From positions 1-13,539 of the forward strand of contig JAPOLF010000030.1 in assembly GCA_029977305.1 (NCBI GenBank): a stretch of 13,539 bases of DNA, given 5' to 3'. Source of the stretch: a bacterium (GTDB lineage Bacteria; Chloroflexota; Chloroflexia; Thermomicrobiales; UBA6265). The translations under genes were made by a program, and so were the position numbers. The notes under the pieces were generated by a model. The model ran no database searches. It saw only the letters and a program-made list of their open reading frames with translations, and was not told the DNA's origin. Below are positions 1 through 8,810 of the stretch, in pieces; positions within the stretch are counted from its first letter, which is position 1; each line of letters opens with the position of its first letter.

Positions 1-61
1 CGCCATCAAGGCAAGTGAACTCGGCGAGAACATGCGGCTGGTCGTGCTCCGGCCGGCATAG
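1..61 (+). CDS. C-terminal end of an unidentified gene (5' end outside window)
   Basis: Frame 2 is open from the window edge to a TAG at 59-61 and ends in ...SELGENMRLVVLRPA. Its codons mostly end in G or C, like the confirmed genes here. Only 19 residues are visible, with no domain to recognise, so no function is given. The remaining 75 bp to pyrG contain no convincing promoter or terminator, so read-through into pyrG is possible. A longer open run in frame 3 is the main alternative, but it lacks the same codon bias. Confidence 0.45.
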   Translation, partial: AIKASELGENMRLVVLRPA

Positions 62-124
62 CAACTCTGTGGGACGTGGGCCGGGCTCTGGCTGGGAGTG
101 CGGCGGGGATGGGTGATCAGGTGC

Positions 125-129
125 AGGAG
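125..129 (+). promoter_or_regulatory. Ribosome binding site deciding the pyrG start
   Basis: AGGAG lies 7 nt before the ATG at 137. The in-frame start at 98 has no comparable site and would add 13 residues absent from the family, so 137 is preferred. Confidence 0.75.
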
Positions 130-136
130 CGGCACG

Positions 137-1807
<1,671 letters not shown>

Positions 1808-1819
1808 ACACAGACGCAA

Positions 1820-4800
1820 TCACGGTGCCTCTGCGGGTGTGATCAGCGCCCGATGCAGCATCATGTCATCGTGCCCAGCGACCATGATCATCACCTGCCG
1901 CGGATCCGCGAGATTGGCGGTGAGGGTGACTGTTCCACCTGCCGGCAGGTTCGGCGACATCGCTTCGTCGTTCGCCGTCGGCAGCATCACCAGATCGAGC
2001 GGCTCCAGCGACACATGGTAGGCATGCGGATCGGTGTTGCGCACCACGACCGCCACCGTCCCCGGCGTGGCTGACATCGGCTCCTCCGGCATCACGATCG
2101 CGCCGTTGGCGATCTCGATGACGATCGTCTGCTGCGCCACCTCAACACCCGGCACCCCAGTCATCGCGTGGGAAGTCCCCGGGGCGAATCGCATCGCCAA
2201 CGCTCCGAGCACCAGGGCTGCACCGCCGATCGCCACCAAATACCCCCATTCGGCTATGCGCTCTTTCAACGGCGGGTGCAGGATCGCCTGTGCCGAGGTC
2301 GGAGGGGTCCACCGGCGCAGCCGGAGGGCATTGGTCACCACGCTGACGCTGCTCATCGCCATCGCCGCCGCGGCGAGCATCGGGCTGAGGAGGGTGCCGG
2401 TGAACGGATAGAGCAGACCCATCGCCACCGGGATCAGGATCACGTTGTAGGCGAACGCCCAAAACAAGCCTTGCTTGATGGTCGCGACCGTCCGCCGCGA
2501 CAACGCGATGGCGGTCACCACCCCCCGCAGATCGGCACCGATCAGGGTGATGTCCGATGCGGCAATCGCGACATCCGTCCCCGCACCCATGGCGATGCCG
2601 AGGTCCGCTTGCGCGAGGGCTGGGGCGTCGTTGATGCCGTCCCCGGCCATCGCGACCACCCGACCCTCGCGCTGCAAGGCGGTGACGACTTCAGCCTTCT
2701 CCGCCGGGAGCGTCTCGGCGCGCACGTGGTCGATCCCGACGCTGCGTGCCACGGCCATCGCGGTCCCGGTGTGATCGCCGGTGACCATCCAGACCTCAAG
2801 TCCCAACGCCTTGAGTTCTGCGATCGCCTCGTGCGACTCCGGGCGAATCGGATCTGCCACCGCGACCAACCCGGCAAGTTGCCCGTCTGCCGCCACGAGC
2901 ACCGGCGTCCAGCCGGAGGACGAGGCAGCGTCCACCGCAGCATCCGCCTGCGACGTCGGGATGCCACGCTCGCGCAGCATCGCGGCGTTGCCGATCACCA
3001 CGTGGTGGCCGTCAACATCAGCGGCGACCCCGGCACCGGTCGTGGAGGCGAAGTCCGTCGCCGCGAGGACGGGGAGGTTGCGCTGGTCCGAGGAGCGGGC
3101 AATCGCCGCGGCCAAGGGGTGCTCCGACTGCCGCTCGACCGCGGCCGCCACCGCGAGCAGTCGATCTTCCGCCCACCCGTTCATCGGCACGATCTGGGTG
3201 ACCGCCGGCGACCCGGTGGTGATGGTCCCGGTCTTGTCGAGCACGATGGTGGTGATCGCCTTCGCTGCCTCGAGCGCCTCACCGCCGCGCACCAACACGC
3301 CGTGGCGCGCCGCAGTGCCCGTGCCCACCATGATCGCCACCGGCGCGGCCAACCCGAGCGCACACGGGCACGCAATCACCAGCACCGCGACGGCGGTGCG
3401 AATCGCCCACGGCAGAGACGGATCCGGCCCCCACACCAGCCACCCGATGAAGGTCAATAGGGCGAGCACCAGAACCATCGGGACGAATCGCGCGGAAACC
3501 TCGTCGGCGAGACGCTGCATCGGGGCTTTCGACCCCTGCGCCTCCTCAACGAGCCGGACGATCTGTGCCAACGTGGTGTCCGCACCGACCTTCGTCGCGC
3601 GGAAGAGGATGCTGCCGGTGCCGTTGATCGTCGCACCGAAGACGGTGTCTCCAGGCTGCTTGGCAACCGGCATGCTTTCGCCGGTGAGCATCGACTCATC
3701 GACCGCCGATGTCCCCTCGACCACTTCGCCATCGACGGCCAAACGCTCGCCGGGCCGGACGCGCACGAGATCCCCGACCCGGACGTCATCAACCGGGATG
3801 TCGATTTCCCGGCCATCGCGCAGCACTCGCGCCGTCTTCGGACGGAGCCCCATCAATGCTTCGATCGCCTCGCCCGTCTGGCGCTTTGCCCGAGCCTCCA
3901 GCCATCGGCCGAGGAGCACCAGCGCGATGATGATCACCGCAGACTCGAAATACAGTTCGTTGGGAAGCCCCATCGCCGCGGCACGCTGTGGCCACAGGGT
4001 AACGAAGGCGCTGTACCCGAACGCCACACTGGTGCCCACCGCCACCAGCGTGTTCATGTTGGTGGCACCGTGCTTCGCCGCCACCCATGCTGCACGGTAG
4101 AAGACGCTGCCGGCCCACACTTGGATCACCGTGGCGGCGATCAGCATGATCGGCGCCAGATCGGCCATCGGGATTCCGACCGGCACCACCATCAGGGCCA
4201 TCATGACCACGCCGACGATGAGACTCACGACCCACTTGCGCTTGAGATCAGCGATCTCGCGATCGCGGCGAGCCTTGCGATCGGAAGACGCCGTTGCAGC
4301 GGGGTCAGGCGCCGCACCGCGTTCCGGGGTTGCCGGGGCCGGGATCTCGCCGACCTTGTAGCCCGCCGCTTCAACGGCAGCGACGATCTCCGACATCACC
4401 GTGGCGACATCCACCCCCTGCGCCACATCAACGACCGCAGATTCTGTTGCGAGATTCACTGACACATTGCTGAGGTTGGGCGACTTCTGCAGGGCCTTCT
4501 CGACCCGCCGGACGCAGGAGGCGCAGGTCATCCCCTCGATCGGGAGCACCAGATGGCTGCCTGAGGCGTCGGCCGCGGAGGGAGCCTCCGGCTGACGTGC
4601 GACCGCGGAAAGATCAGCGACATAGCCAGCCGACTCCACGGCGGCCGCGAGCAACGGGATCGCCTCCGGCGCGGCATCGACCGAGGCGGACTCGGTCGCC
4701 AAGTTCACCGACACGCGCTCCACCCCGGGGACCTTGGCGAGGGCACGCTCCACGCGCCGCACACACGAGGCGCAGGTCATCCCCTCGACGGGAAACACGA

Positions 4801-4891
4801 CCGTCGCCGTGGTTGCTGGAGCGGAAGCGGTGGATGGTTCAGTCATCAGACTCTCGGGGTGGTGGTGCGCAGCACCGAACGATTTGCTCAC
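1820..4891 (-). CDS. copA: Cu(I)-exporting P1B-type ATPase with C-terminal cupredoxin-like extension
   Basis: Pumps Cu+ out of the cytoplasm at the cost of ATP. The 1023-residue product has two N-terminal heavy-metal domains (GMTCASC at 37-43 and 120-126). The core has TGES at 403-406, CPC at 508-510 in helix 6, phosphorylation site D552 in DKTGT, SEHP at 589-592 and GDGINDAP at 750-757. YN at 815-816 (helix 7) and MSSVSVV from 846 (helix 8) are the Cu+ transporter signatures. CopA proteins normally end soon after NALRLRR (854-860). This one continues about 160 residues with a ninth helix (about 882-901) and a beta-rich segment (about 920-1020) resembling a cupredoxin, with H957, H960, H1007 and several Met but no Cys. 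The GTG at 4891 is chosen because it sits at the predicted transcription start; ATG 4846 (residue 16) is the alternative and would drop an HHH run. It is divergent from csoR, with a CsoR-type box in its promoter. Confidence 0.95.
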   Translation of the reverse strand: MSKSFGAAHHHPESLMTEPSTASAPATTATVVFPVEGMTCASCVRRVERALAKVPGVERVSVNLATESASVDAAPEAIPLLAAAVESAGYVADLSAVARQPEAPSAADASGSHLVLPIEGMTCASCVRRVEKALQKSPNLSNVSVNLATESAVVDVAQGVDVATVMSEIVAAVEAAGYKVGEIPAPATPERGAAPDPAATASSDRKARRDREIADLKRKWVVSLIVGVVMMALMVVPVGIPMADLAPIMLIAATVIQVWAGSVFYRAAWVAAKHGATNMNTLVAVGTSVAFGYSAFVTLWPQRAAAMGLPNELYFESAVIIIALVLLGRWLEARAKRQTGEAIEALMGLRPKTARVLRDGREIDIPVDDVRVGDLVRVRPGERLAVDGEVVEGTSAVDESMLTGESMPVAKQPGDTVFGATINGTGSILFRATKVGADTTLAQIVRLVEEAQGSKAPMQRLADEVSARFVPMVLVLALLTFIGWLVWGPDPSLPWAIRTAVAVLVIACPCALGLAAPVAIMVGTGTAARHGVLVRGGEALEAAKAITTIVLDKTGTITTGSPAVTQIVPMNGWAEDRLLAVAAAVERQSEHPLAAAIARSSDQRNLPVLAATDFASTTGAGVAADVDGHHVVIGNAAMLRERGIPTSQADAAVDAASSSGWTPVLVAADGQLAGLVAVADPIRPESHEAIAELKALGLEVWMVTGDHTGTAMAVARSVGIDHVRAETLPAEKAEVVTALQREGRVVAMAGDGINDAPALAQADLGIAMGAGTDVAIAASDITLIGADLRGVVTAIALSRRTVATIKQGLFWAFAYNVILIPVAMGLLYPFTGTLLSPMLAAAAMAMSSVSVVTNALRLRRWTPPTSAQAILHPPLKERIAEWGYLVAIGGAALVLGALAMRFAPGTSHAMTGVPGVEVAQQTIVIEIANGAIVMPEEPMSATPGTVAVVVRNTDPHAYHVSLEPLDLVMLPTANDEAMSPNLPAGGTVTLTANLADPRQVMIMVAGHDDMMLHRALITPAEAP

Positions 4892-4897
4892 ACGATC

Positions 4898-4926
4898 ATG
4901 ATACCCCTACCCCGTATCCAGCGCAA
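4898..4926 (-). promoter_or_regulatory. Predicted copA promoter, leaderless
   Basis: On the minus strand, TTGCGC (4926-4921) and TATCAT (4903-4898) are separated by 17 bp. The -10 ends 6 nt before the GTG at 4891, so transcription should start at or within a base or two of the start codon. The spacer and the first bases of the -10 lie inside a CsoR-type box. The arrangement mirrors the csoR promoter. Confidence 0.6.
4901..4917. promoter_or_regulatory. CsoR-type operator, copA side
   Basis: ATACCCCTACCCCGTAT is 17 bp, bounded by inverted ATAC/GTAT (GATAC/GTATC if one base is added on each side). Known CsoR boxes are GC-rich centres between TAC and GTA half-sites and are often 17 bp. The inner bases here are not fully palindromic. 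It covers the spacer and half of the copA -10, so bound repressor would block RNA polymerase. Confidence 0.6.
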
Positions 4927-4968
4927 TTACTTCGAACACGGTCATCACTAGGCGTGATGAACGTGAAT

Positions 4969-4998
4969 TTGTCTAGGCATACCCCGTGGTGGTATCAT
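4969..4998 (+). promoter_or_regulatory. Predicted csoR promoter, leaderless
   Basis: TTGTCT (4969-4974) and TATCAT (4993-4998) are spaced 18 bp apart. The -10 ends 6 nt before the csoR ATG at 5005. There is no Shine-Dalgarno sequence before the start, which agrees with a leaderless transcript. A CsoR-type box fills most of the spacer and the first half of the -10. Confidence 0.6.
4979..4995. promoter_or_regulatory. CsoR-type operator, csoR side
   Basis: ATACCCCGTGGTGGTAT is an imperfect inverted repeat with perfect ATACC/GGTAT ends, close to the known CsoR operator pattern. It overlaps the csoR -10, implying autorepression relieved by Cu(I). The two boxes are 61 bp apart between their inner ends. 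Confidence 0.65.
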
Positions 4999-5004
4999 CG
5001 GTTC

Positions 5005-5310
5005 ATGATGAATGCTGCTTCCGCCGATCGCCCACCATCCTACGAACCTGACCGCGCCCGGATTCGCAATCGCCTGCGCCGGCTCGAGGGGCAGGTTCGC
5101 GGCGTCCAGCGGATGGTCGACGAGGACGCCTACTGTCTCGACATCCTCACGCAGTTGTCGGCGGTGATCGCCGGTGCGCGTGCCGCGGGGTTGCTGATTC
5201 TCGAGGATCACATCCGGGGCTGCGTGATGGAGGGCGATCCTGCCGATCGTGAAGCCACCCTCGCCGAGCTCACAGACGCCATCGAACGCTTCTCGCGCAC
5301 GCTCGGTTAA
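5005..5310 (+). CDS. csoR: Copper-sensing transcriptional repressor, CsoR family
   Basis: A small all-helical DNA-binding protein that represses copper-resistance genes and leaves DNA when it binds Cu(I). The 101-residue product carries the family core RLRRLEGQVRGVQRMV at about 23-38. It has the Cu(I) ligand triad C44, H69 and C73, with the same 25- and 4-residue spacing as C36/H61/C65 of Mycobacterium tuberculosis CsoR. The triad separates it from the FrmR and RcnR branches, which differ at these positions. Starts at 5005 and 5008 (MM) are both possible; 5005 matches the predicted transcription start. Divergence from copA, with operator-like boxes between them, supports the copper role. It is followed after 33 bp by a hydrolase gene on the same strand with no terminator between. 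Confidence 0.95.
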   Translation: MMNAASADRPPSYEPDRARIRNRLRRLEGQVRGVQRMVDEDAYCLDILTQLSAVIAGARAAGLLILEDHIRGCVMEGDPADREATLAELTDAIERFSRTLG

Positions 5311-5343
5311 CCCCATCCCCTCAGGACGTAAAAGGAGCATTTC

Positions 5344-6132
5344 ATGCCGATCGCGCGCAACGGAGATTTCGAGGCGTACTACGAGGTGGAGGGCTCCGGG
5401 CCTCCGTTGCTGATGTATCACGGCCTCACTGGAACCGGGCAGCGGTGGCGGGACACCGGGTACGTCGATGCGCTCGCGCCGCACTTCACCGTCCTGTTGG
5501 TCGATGCGCGCGGTCATGGCCGCTCGAGCAAACCGCATGATGCGGCCCGCTGCACCCGCCGCGATCGCGCGGCAGACGTCCTCGCGGTGTTGGATCATGC
5601 GGGGTATCCGCGGGCCGCGTTCTGGGGTCATTCCCTTGGTGGCATGGTCGGGTTCACCCTCGGGCATGATGCCCCCGATCGCATCACCAGTCTCGTGCTC
5701 ACCGGTTACAACCCCTACCCCATGCAACCCGCCGAGGCCGCCGAGGTGCAGTCGTGGCTCGACGGGCTGAGCGGCGGCATGGAGTCCTTCGTCGCCGGCT
5801 ACGAGGCTGCCCACGGCCCTCTCGACCCTGCCACGCGCGCCAAGTGGCTCGCCAACGATCACCGTGCCCTGATGGCCTCGATGGAGGCGTGGATCGCGGG
5901 CAGTGACGGATCGCAAGCCGTCGAATTGCCGAACATCCCCGTGCCCACGCTGGTGCTCGTCGGCACGGAGGAACTGTTCCACGACGATGTCCAGCGGGCG
6001 GTCGGAATCATGCCGCAGGCGGAATTCGTCTCGCTTGACGGCTTCGACCATGTCGCCACCTTTCTCCGCAGTGACGCCGTGCTGCCATCGGCGCTGCCTT
6101 TCCTGCTGTCCCATGCTGGTGAGTCCGCCTAG
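5344..6132 (+). CDS. Alpha/beta hydrolase, substrate unknown
   Basis: A 262-residue single-domain alpha/beta hydrolase with no signal peptide, so probably cytosolic. HGLTG at 26-30 fits the oxyanion loop. DARGHGRSS at 54-62 is a typical family strand-loop, and GHSLGG at 95-100 is the nucleophile elbow with S97. H236 in GFDHV is the probable catalytic His. The acid after strand 7 is less clear: the segment reads VGTEELFHDD (206-215), so E210 or D214 is the candidate. AGGAG at 5333-5337 lies 6 nt before the ATG. The sequence resembles esterases, lactonases and ring-cleavage product hydrolases alike, so no substrate is assigned. It may be co-transcribed with csoR from the copper-responsive promoter, but nothing in the protein itself points to copper. 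Confidence 0.88.
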   Translation: MPIARNGDFEAYYEVEGSGPPLLMYHGLTGTGQRWRDTGYVDALAPHFTVLLVDARGHGRSSKPHDAARCTRRDRAADVLAVLDHAGYPRAAFWGHSLGGMVGFTLGHDAPDRITSLVLTGYNPYPMQPAEAAEVQSWLDGLSGGMESFVAGYEAAHGPLDPATRAKWLANDHRALMASMEAWIAGSDGSQAVELPNIPVPTLVLVGTEELFHDDVQRAVGIMPQAEFVSLDGFDHVATFLRSDAVLPSALPFLLSHAGESA

Positions 6133-6203
6133 TTCGGGCCAGACCCCGTACAATCACCCAACGCCGCACCCGCGCCGGATCGGAAACCACGAGGGACGCT
6201 TGC

Positions 6204-8738
6204 ATGACGAACGACAGCTGGTTGACGCCGATCGGTGAAGAGGGCCTCGGGTATCGCCGACGCTTCCAAGGGTTGATCGGCGTGCAGTCCAAGGTCCCGG
6301 TGCGGGATCGCGCCATCCTCTCGCTCGTCTACACCCCCGGCGTCGCCGAGGCCTGCATGGCGATCGCCGAGGATCCCCTGCTCTCCTACGACCTCACCTG
6401 CCGCGGCAACACCGTCGCCATCCTCACCGATGGGTCCGACATCTTCGGCCGCGCCGGCGGACCTCCCGAGGCCGCCATCCCGATCGAGGAGGCCAAGAGC
6501 GTCATCTTCAAGACCTTCGCCGGGGTCGATGCCTTCCCGCTCTGCCTCGCCACCAACGACCCCGCCGAAATGGTGCGGGCCGGACTCGCCGTGGCACCCA
6601 CCTTCGGCGCGATCTGCATCGACGACATCGCCGCGCCGAAGGCATTCACGGTGCAGGATCACCTCGAGAAGGCGGCAGACATCCCGGTCTTCTCCAATCA
6701 GCACCACGGCACTGCGGTGCTCGTCCTCGCGGCGCTGAAGAACGCACTGCGGGTCACCAATCGCACGATCGAGGACGCGGAGATCGTGATTTCCGGGGCG
6801 GGCGTTGCCGGTATCGGTGTCGCCCGCCTGCTCGCGCGCGCCGGAGCCAAGCACTTGGTCGTGTGCGATCGCGCAGGCTCGATCTACCGGTACCGCGGAC
6901 AGCGCATGAACTGGGCGAAGGCCTATCTGGCCAAGGAGACCAACCTTCCCGCACGCAAGGGCTCGCTTTCGGAGATGGTGGCCGGGGCCGACGTGTTCAT
7001 CGGCCTCTCGAGCGGCGGCGTCCTCACCGAGGAGATGGTCCGCAGCATGGCGAAGGATCCGGTGATCTTCGCCCTCGCAGTCCCCGATCCGGAAATCGAC
7101 CCGGCCGCAGCCCGGGCCGCCGGGGCGCGGGTGATCGCCACCGGACGCTCCGATTACGCCAACACCATGGATGTCTCGCTCGTCTTCCCGGGGGTCTTCC
7201 GTGGCCTGCTCGACAGCCGGGCCCACAACATCCGGCTTCGCATGTTGCTCTACGCGGCGGATGCGTTGGCGGACATCATCAAGCCCGAGGAACTCCACGC
7301 CGATTACATCATCCCCCGCATCTTCGACTTCCGGGTGGCGCCTGCTGTCGCCGCAGCCGTCGTCCGCGCCGCGATCGAGAGCGGTGAGGCCACCGCCGAC
7401 GTCTCCCCCGAAGAGGTGGCCGAGAAGACTCGGCGCTACGTCTACGAAGGTCGGCTCCATGCCAACCAAACCGGCACCCTTTCGACCGATGGCAAGTCGT
7501 TTCGTGACGAGGCGATCGATCTCCGCAAGCGTCACGGCGGCGTGCTCGAGATCCGCTCGAAGATCCCCATCCGCGACCATCACATCCTCAACGTCCTCTA
7601 CGTGCCCCCGGCGGCGCTCGCCCCGGCGAAGGTGATCAAGGACGATCTCTCGCAAGTCACCCAACTCACCTCCAAGGGCAACCTCGTCGCGGTGGTGACG
7701 GATGGCTCCGCCGTCCTCGGCCTCGGCGACATCGGTCCGCAGGCCGCGCTTCCGGTGATGGAGGGGAAGGCCGTGCTCTTCCAGACGCTTGCGGGCGTCG
7801 AGGCCTTCCCGATCTGTCTGGCGGCGCGGAATGTCGATGAGATCGTCGAGATCGTCGAGGAGATCGCCCCGGCCTTCGGTGGCATCAATCTGGAGGACAT
7901 CGCCGCACCGCGCTGCTTCGAGATCGAGCGCAAGTTGCGTGAACGGCTGAAGATGCCGGTCTTCCACGACGACCAACATGGCACCGCGATCGTCGTCGCC
8001 GCGGGCATGCTCAACGGCAGCCAGCTGCGGGGCACGGCACTCAAGGACATGCGGGTCACGATCAACGGGGCCGGTGCCGCGGGGATCGCGGTCACCAAGT
8101 TGCTGCTCGGGATGGGGATCGGTGATGTCGTCCTCTGCGACCGCGCAGGGGCGATCCACGAGGGGCGTCCCGATCACATGGACGACTCCAAGAACGAGAT
8201 CGCGGCGCTGACCAACCGGGATCGCCGCGCCGGATCGCTGGCAGATGTCATCGTCGGGTCCGATGTCTTCATCGGCCTCTCCGCCCCGGGAACGCTCACC
8301 CCTGACATGGTGAAGTCGATGGCACCGAATCCGCTGGTGTTCGCCCTCGCCAACCCGACCCCGGAGATCACCCCCGATCTCGCCAAGCGGGCGGGGGCAC
8401 TCGCCGTCGCCACCGGCCGCTCCGACTATCCGAATCAGGTCAACAACTCGTTGGCATTCCCTGGCGTCTTCCGCGGTGCGCTCGATGTGGAGGCGCGGCA
8501 GATCGATGATGCGATGAAGATCGCCGCCGCCCACGCCATCGCCGACTTGGTCTCGCCGGAGCAACTCTCCCCGGAGTTCTTCATCCCGGACAGTCTCGAT
8601 CTGCGCGTGTCCCCGCGGGTGGCGGCGGCAGTGGCGGCCTCGGCGATCGCGGGAGGGCTGGCCGGCCGCGAGATCTCACCGGCCGACGTCGAGGCGCGGT
8701 GCCGCGACATGGTCTACGGCGGCACCGGCCTCGCCTAG
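6204..8738 (+). CDS. Tandem-duplicated malic enzyme; N half degenerate, C half intact
   Basis: Malic enzyme oxidatively decarboxylates malate to pyruvate with NAD(P)+ and a divalent metal. The 844 residues hold two complete copies (about 20-400 and 445-840) that align almost without gaps at an offset of 424. In the C half the key positions are intact: Y466, K522, metal ligands E564, D565 and D590 with D589 (FHDDQHGT), the nucleotide loop GAGAAG at 622-627, N717 in ANPTPE, and N747/N748. In the N half Y43, K98 and the GAGVAG loop (198-203) remain. E564, D589, D590, N717, N747 and N748 become D140, N165, Q166, V293, D323 and V324, so this half is probably inactive. Lengths near 400-450 or about 760 (MaeB with a phosphotransacetylase domain) are usual; no phosphotransacetylase domain is seen. 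GAGGGA at 6191-6196 is the ribosome site, and TACAAT at 6149-6154 is a possible -10 without a good -35. Coenzyme preference cannot be read. Confidence 0.93.
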   Translation: MTNDSWLTPIGEEGLGYRRRFQGLIGVQSKVPVRDRAILSLVYTPGVAEACMAIAEDPLLSYDLTCRGNTVAILTDGSDIFGRAGGPPEAAIPIEEAKSVIFKTFAGVDAFPLCLATNDPAEMVRAGLAVAPTFGAICIDDIAAPKAFTVQDHLEKAADIPVFSNQHHGTAVLVLAALKNALRVTNRTIEDAEIVISGAGVAGIGVARLLARAGAKHLVVCDRAGSIYRYRGQRMNWAKAYLAKETNLPARKGSLSEMVAGADVFIGLSSGGVLTEEMVRSMAKDPVIFALAVPDPEIDPAAARAAGARVIATGRSDYANTMDVSLVFPGVFRGLLDSRAHNIRLRMLLYAADALADIIKPEELHADYIIPRIFDFRVAPAVAAAVVRAAIESGEATADVSPEEVAEKTRRYVYEGRLHANQTGTLSTDGKSFRDEAIDLRKRHGGVLEIRSKIPIRDHHILNVLYVPPAALAPAKVIKDDLSQVTQLTSKGNLVAVVTDGSAVLGLGDIGPQAALPVMEGKAVLFQTLAGVEAFPICLAARNVDEIVEIVEEIAPAFGGINLEDIAAPRCFEIERKLRERLKMPVFHDDQHGTAIVVAAGMLNGSQLRGTALKDMRVTINGAGAAGIAVTKLLLGMGIGDVVLCDRAGAIHEGRPDHMDDSKNEIAALTNRDRRAGSLADVIVGSDVFIGLSAPGTLTPDMVKSMAPNPLVFALANPTPEITPDLAKRAGALAVATGRSDYPNQVNNSLAFPGVFRGALDVEARQIDDAMKIAAAHAIADLVSPEQLSPEFFIPDSLDLRVSPRVAAAVAASAIAGGLAGREISPADVEARCRDMVYGGTGLA

Positions 8739-8763
8739 CTGTTCGCGATTCCACCGGGTTGCG

Positions 8764-8810
8764 TTCGTCCGGATCGGCCCTAGCGGGGTTGGTCCGGACG
8801 AAAGTGTTTT
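8764..8810 (+). terminator. Intrinsic terminator of the malic enzyme gene
   Basis: TTCGTCCGGA (8764-8773) pairs perfectly with TCCGGACGAA (8793-8802). The stem continues inward for 7 more pairs, three of them G-U, to a 5-nt loop (8781-8785). AGTGTTTT follows. It begins 25 nt after the malic enzyme stop. The G-U pairs and the T tract work only for plus-strand RNA. The right arm overlaps the last codons of the convergent acetyltransferase gene. Confidence 0.82.

Noticed and set aside
98..136. Longer pyrG start adding 13 residues
   Set aside because: No ribosome site there, the family begins at MPKY, and AGGAG is correctly placed for 137.
2168..4100. Long plus-strand open frames opposite copA
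   Set aside because: The composition is Arg/Pro/Ser/Thr-rich shadow sequence. The copA frame contains every P-type ATPase motif without interruption.
4948..6153. A 401-codon minus-strand open frame opposite csoR and the hydrolase
   Set aside because: It would run across the csoR promoter and operator, lacks recognisable motifs and is opposed by two well-supported genes.
6149..6154. TACAAT as a promoter for the malic enzyme
   Set aside because: No -35 element at an acceptable distance, so it is mentioned only as a possibility within the gene entry.
7835..7866. Tandem GAGATCGTC repeat
   Set aside because: It is a short coding repeat giving EIVEIVEEI in an amphipathic helix; no sign of a regulatory or mobile repeat.
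6129..8564. An 811-codon minus-strand open frame opposite the malic enzyme
   Set aside because: It shadows the tandem malic enzyme. Its internal repetition only mirrors the duplicated gene, and no known motif appears.
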